From Acaricomes phytoseiuli DSM 14247 (lineage in GTDB: Bacteria; Actinomycetota; Actinomycetes; Actinomycetales; Micrococcaceae): a DNA stretch of 64,000 nt. Within the stretch, counting starts at the first letter, position 1. Every line of letters begins with the position of its first letter. The translations under genes were made by a program, and so were the position numbers. Where the stretch lies: positions 29,797-93,796 of the forward strand of contig NZ_AQXM01000057.1 of assembly GCF_000376245.1 (NCBI RefSeq), in the 5' to 3' direction. The notes below the pieces were generated by a model. It was not told the origin of the DNA. It searched no databases and saw nothing but the letters and a program-made list of their open reading frames with translations. Shown piece after piece: positions 63,734-64,000 of the stretch.

Positions 63734-64000
63734 TGTCCCGGGTTTGGTTGACAGTTGGGGTTTGGGGTGATCAGGCCGCTTTCGCGTCCGTGTAGATCGT
63801 CTCAAACTCTACGGGAGTGAGTTTGCCGAGGCCGCGTTGCCGGCGTCTTCGGTTGTACTTCGTTTCGATCCAGGAAACGATCGGGAGGCGGAGGTCAGCG
63901 CGAGTGTTCCAGCATCTCGTGTTGAGCACGTTCTTCTGAAGCAGGCTGAAGAAACTCTCCATGCTCGCGTTATCGCCAGCTCCGTAGGACCGGCCCATGG
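63734..64000 (-). mobile_element. IS3-family insertion sequence, 3' end (cut by window edge)
   Basis: The C-terminal 75 residues of an IS3-type transposase (rve integrase core) are encoded at 63771-63998 and continue past the window end. SYGAGDNASMESFFSLLQKN contains the third catalytic residue (Glu) of the DDE triad, followed by RLPIVSWIETKYNRRRRQRG and LGKLTPVEFETIY, both characteristic. The outer limit is tentative: a TG dinucleotide at 63734 begins TGTCCCGGGTTTGG, plausible as the terminal inverted repeat. The element is not otherwise visible, and completeness cannot be judged. Confidence 0.8.

Overview
The window reads as chromosomal DNA of a GC-rich Gram-positive actinobacterium, most probably of the Micrococcaceae (Arthrobacter-like) group. 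The reasons are a WhiB regulator, a DUF348/G5 resuscitation-promoting factor, mycothiol conjugate amidase (Mca), protein O-mannosyltransferase, many actinobacterial DUF families (DUF3499, DUF5719, DUF4245, DUF4307, TIGR03089), and a copper amine oxidase that resembles the Arthrobacter histamine oxidase as I recall it. I cannot name the species. No rRNA, tRNA or CRISPR array was seen.

Region 1-8.9 kb is accessory and catabolic. A tightly overlapping minus-strand operon (flavin monooxygenase, RidA, DUF1028, M20 amidohydrolase, aldehyde dehydrogenase) is divergent from a LysR regulator. Next to it lie a copper amine oxidase and a divergently transcribed NCS1 permease. Together these could take up an imidazole-type amine, oxidise it to an aldehyde and then an acid, oxygenate it, and hydrolyse the resulting imine and amide. 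Three of the genes (monooxygenase, amine oxidase, permease) each carry a single in-frame stop codon, with recognisable homologous sequence continuing in the same frame. This is the most striking feature of the window: a coherent pathway that is either being lost at several steps at once or is read through.

Region 8.9-33 kb is conserved core: an ABC-F ATPase, a MarR regulator with a membrane protein, then ispE, rsmA, rpf, tatD, an aldehyde dehydrogenase (in the place where metG often lies), rsmI, pmt, membrane proteins (DUF1461, SpoIIM, RDD), ahcY, Trm112, DUF3499, a metallopeptidase-like gene, and a whiB / giant glycosyltransferase / DUF5719 operon. The phosphomannomutase gene usually found beside DUF3499 is missing.

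Region 33-50 kb holds cell-envelope and central metabolism: TIGR03089, GtrA, a purK-purE-LCP operon with stop/start overlaps, manA, a FemAB-type aminoacyl transferase, glpX, DUF4245 with a beta-carbonic anhydrase, fumC, a Nudix hydrolase, a lone prepilin peptidase, a PIN-PhoH protein, a Z-isoprenyl diphosphate synthase and hemolysin III.

Region 50-64 kb contains mca, DUF4307, greA, a threonine ammonia-lyase, a complete galactose (Leloir) locus (galM divergent from deoR-galT-galK, with four TGTTY boxes exactly 10 bp apart between them), a Bax-inhibitor-1 protein, an OFA transporter with its 49-residue partner, a GntP permease, an AT-rich island, and the 3' end of an IS3-type insertion sequence that runs off the window. 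Short tandem duplications (8-15 bp units) recur across the window, inside and outside genes.
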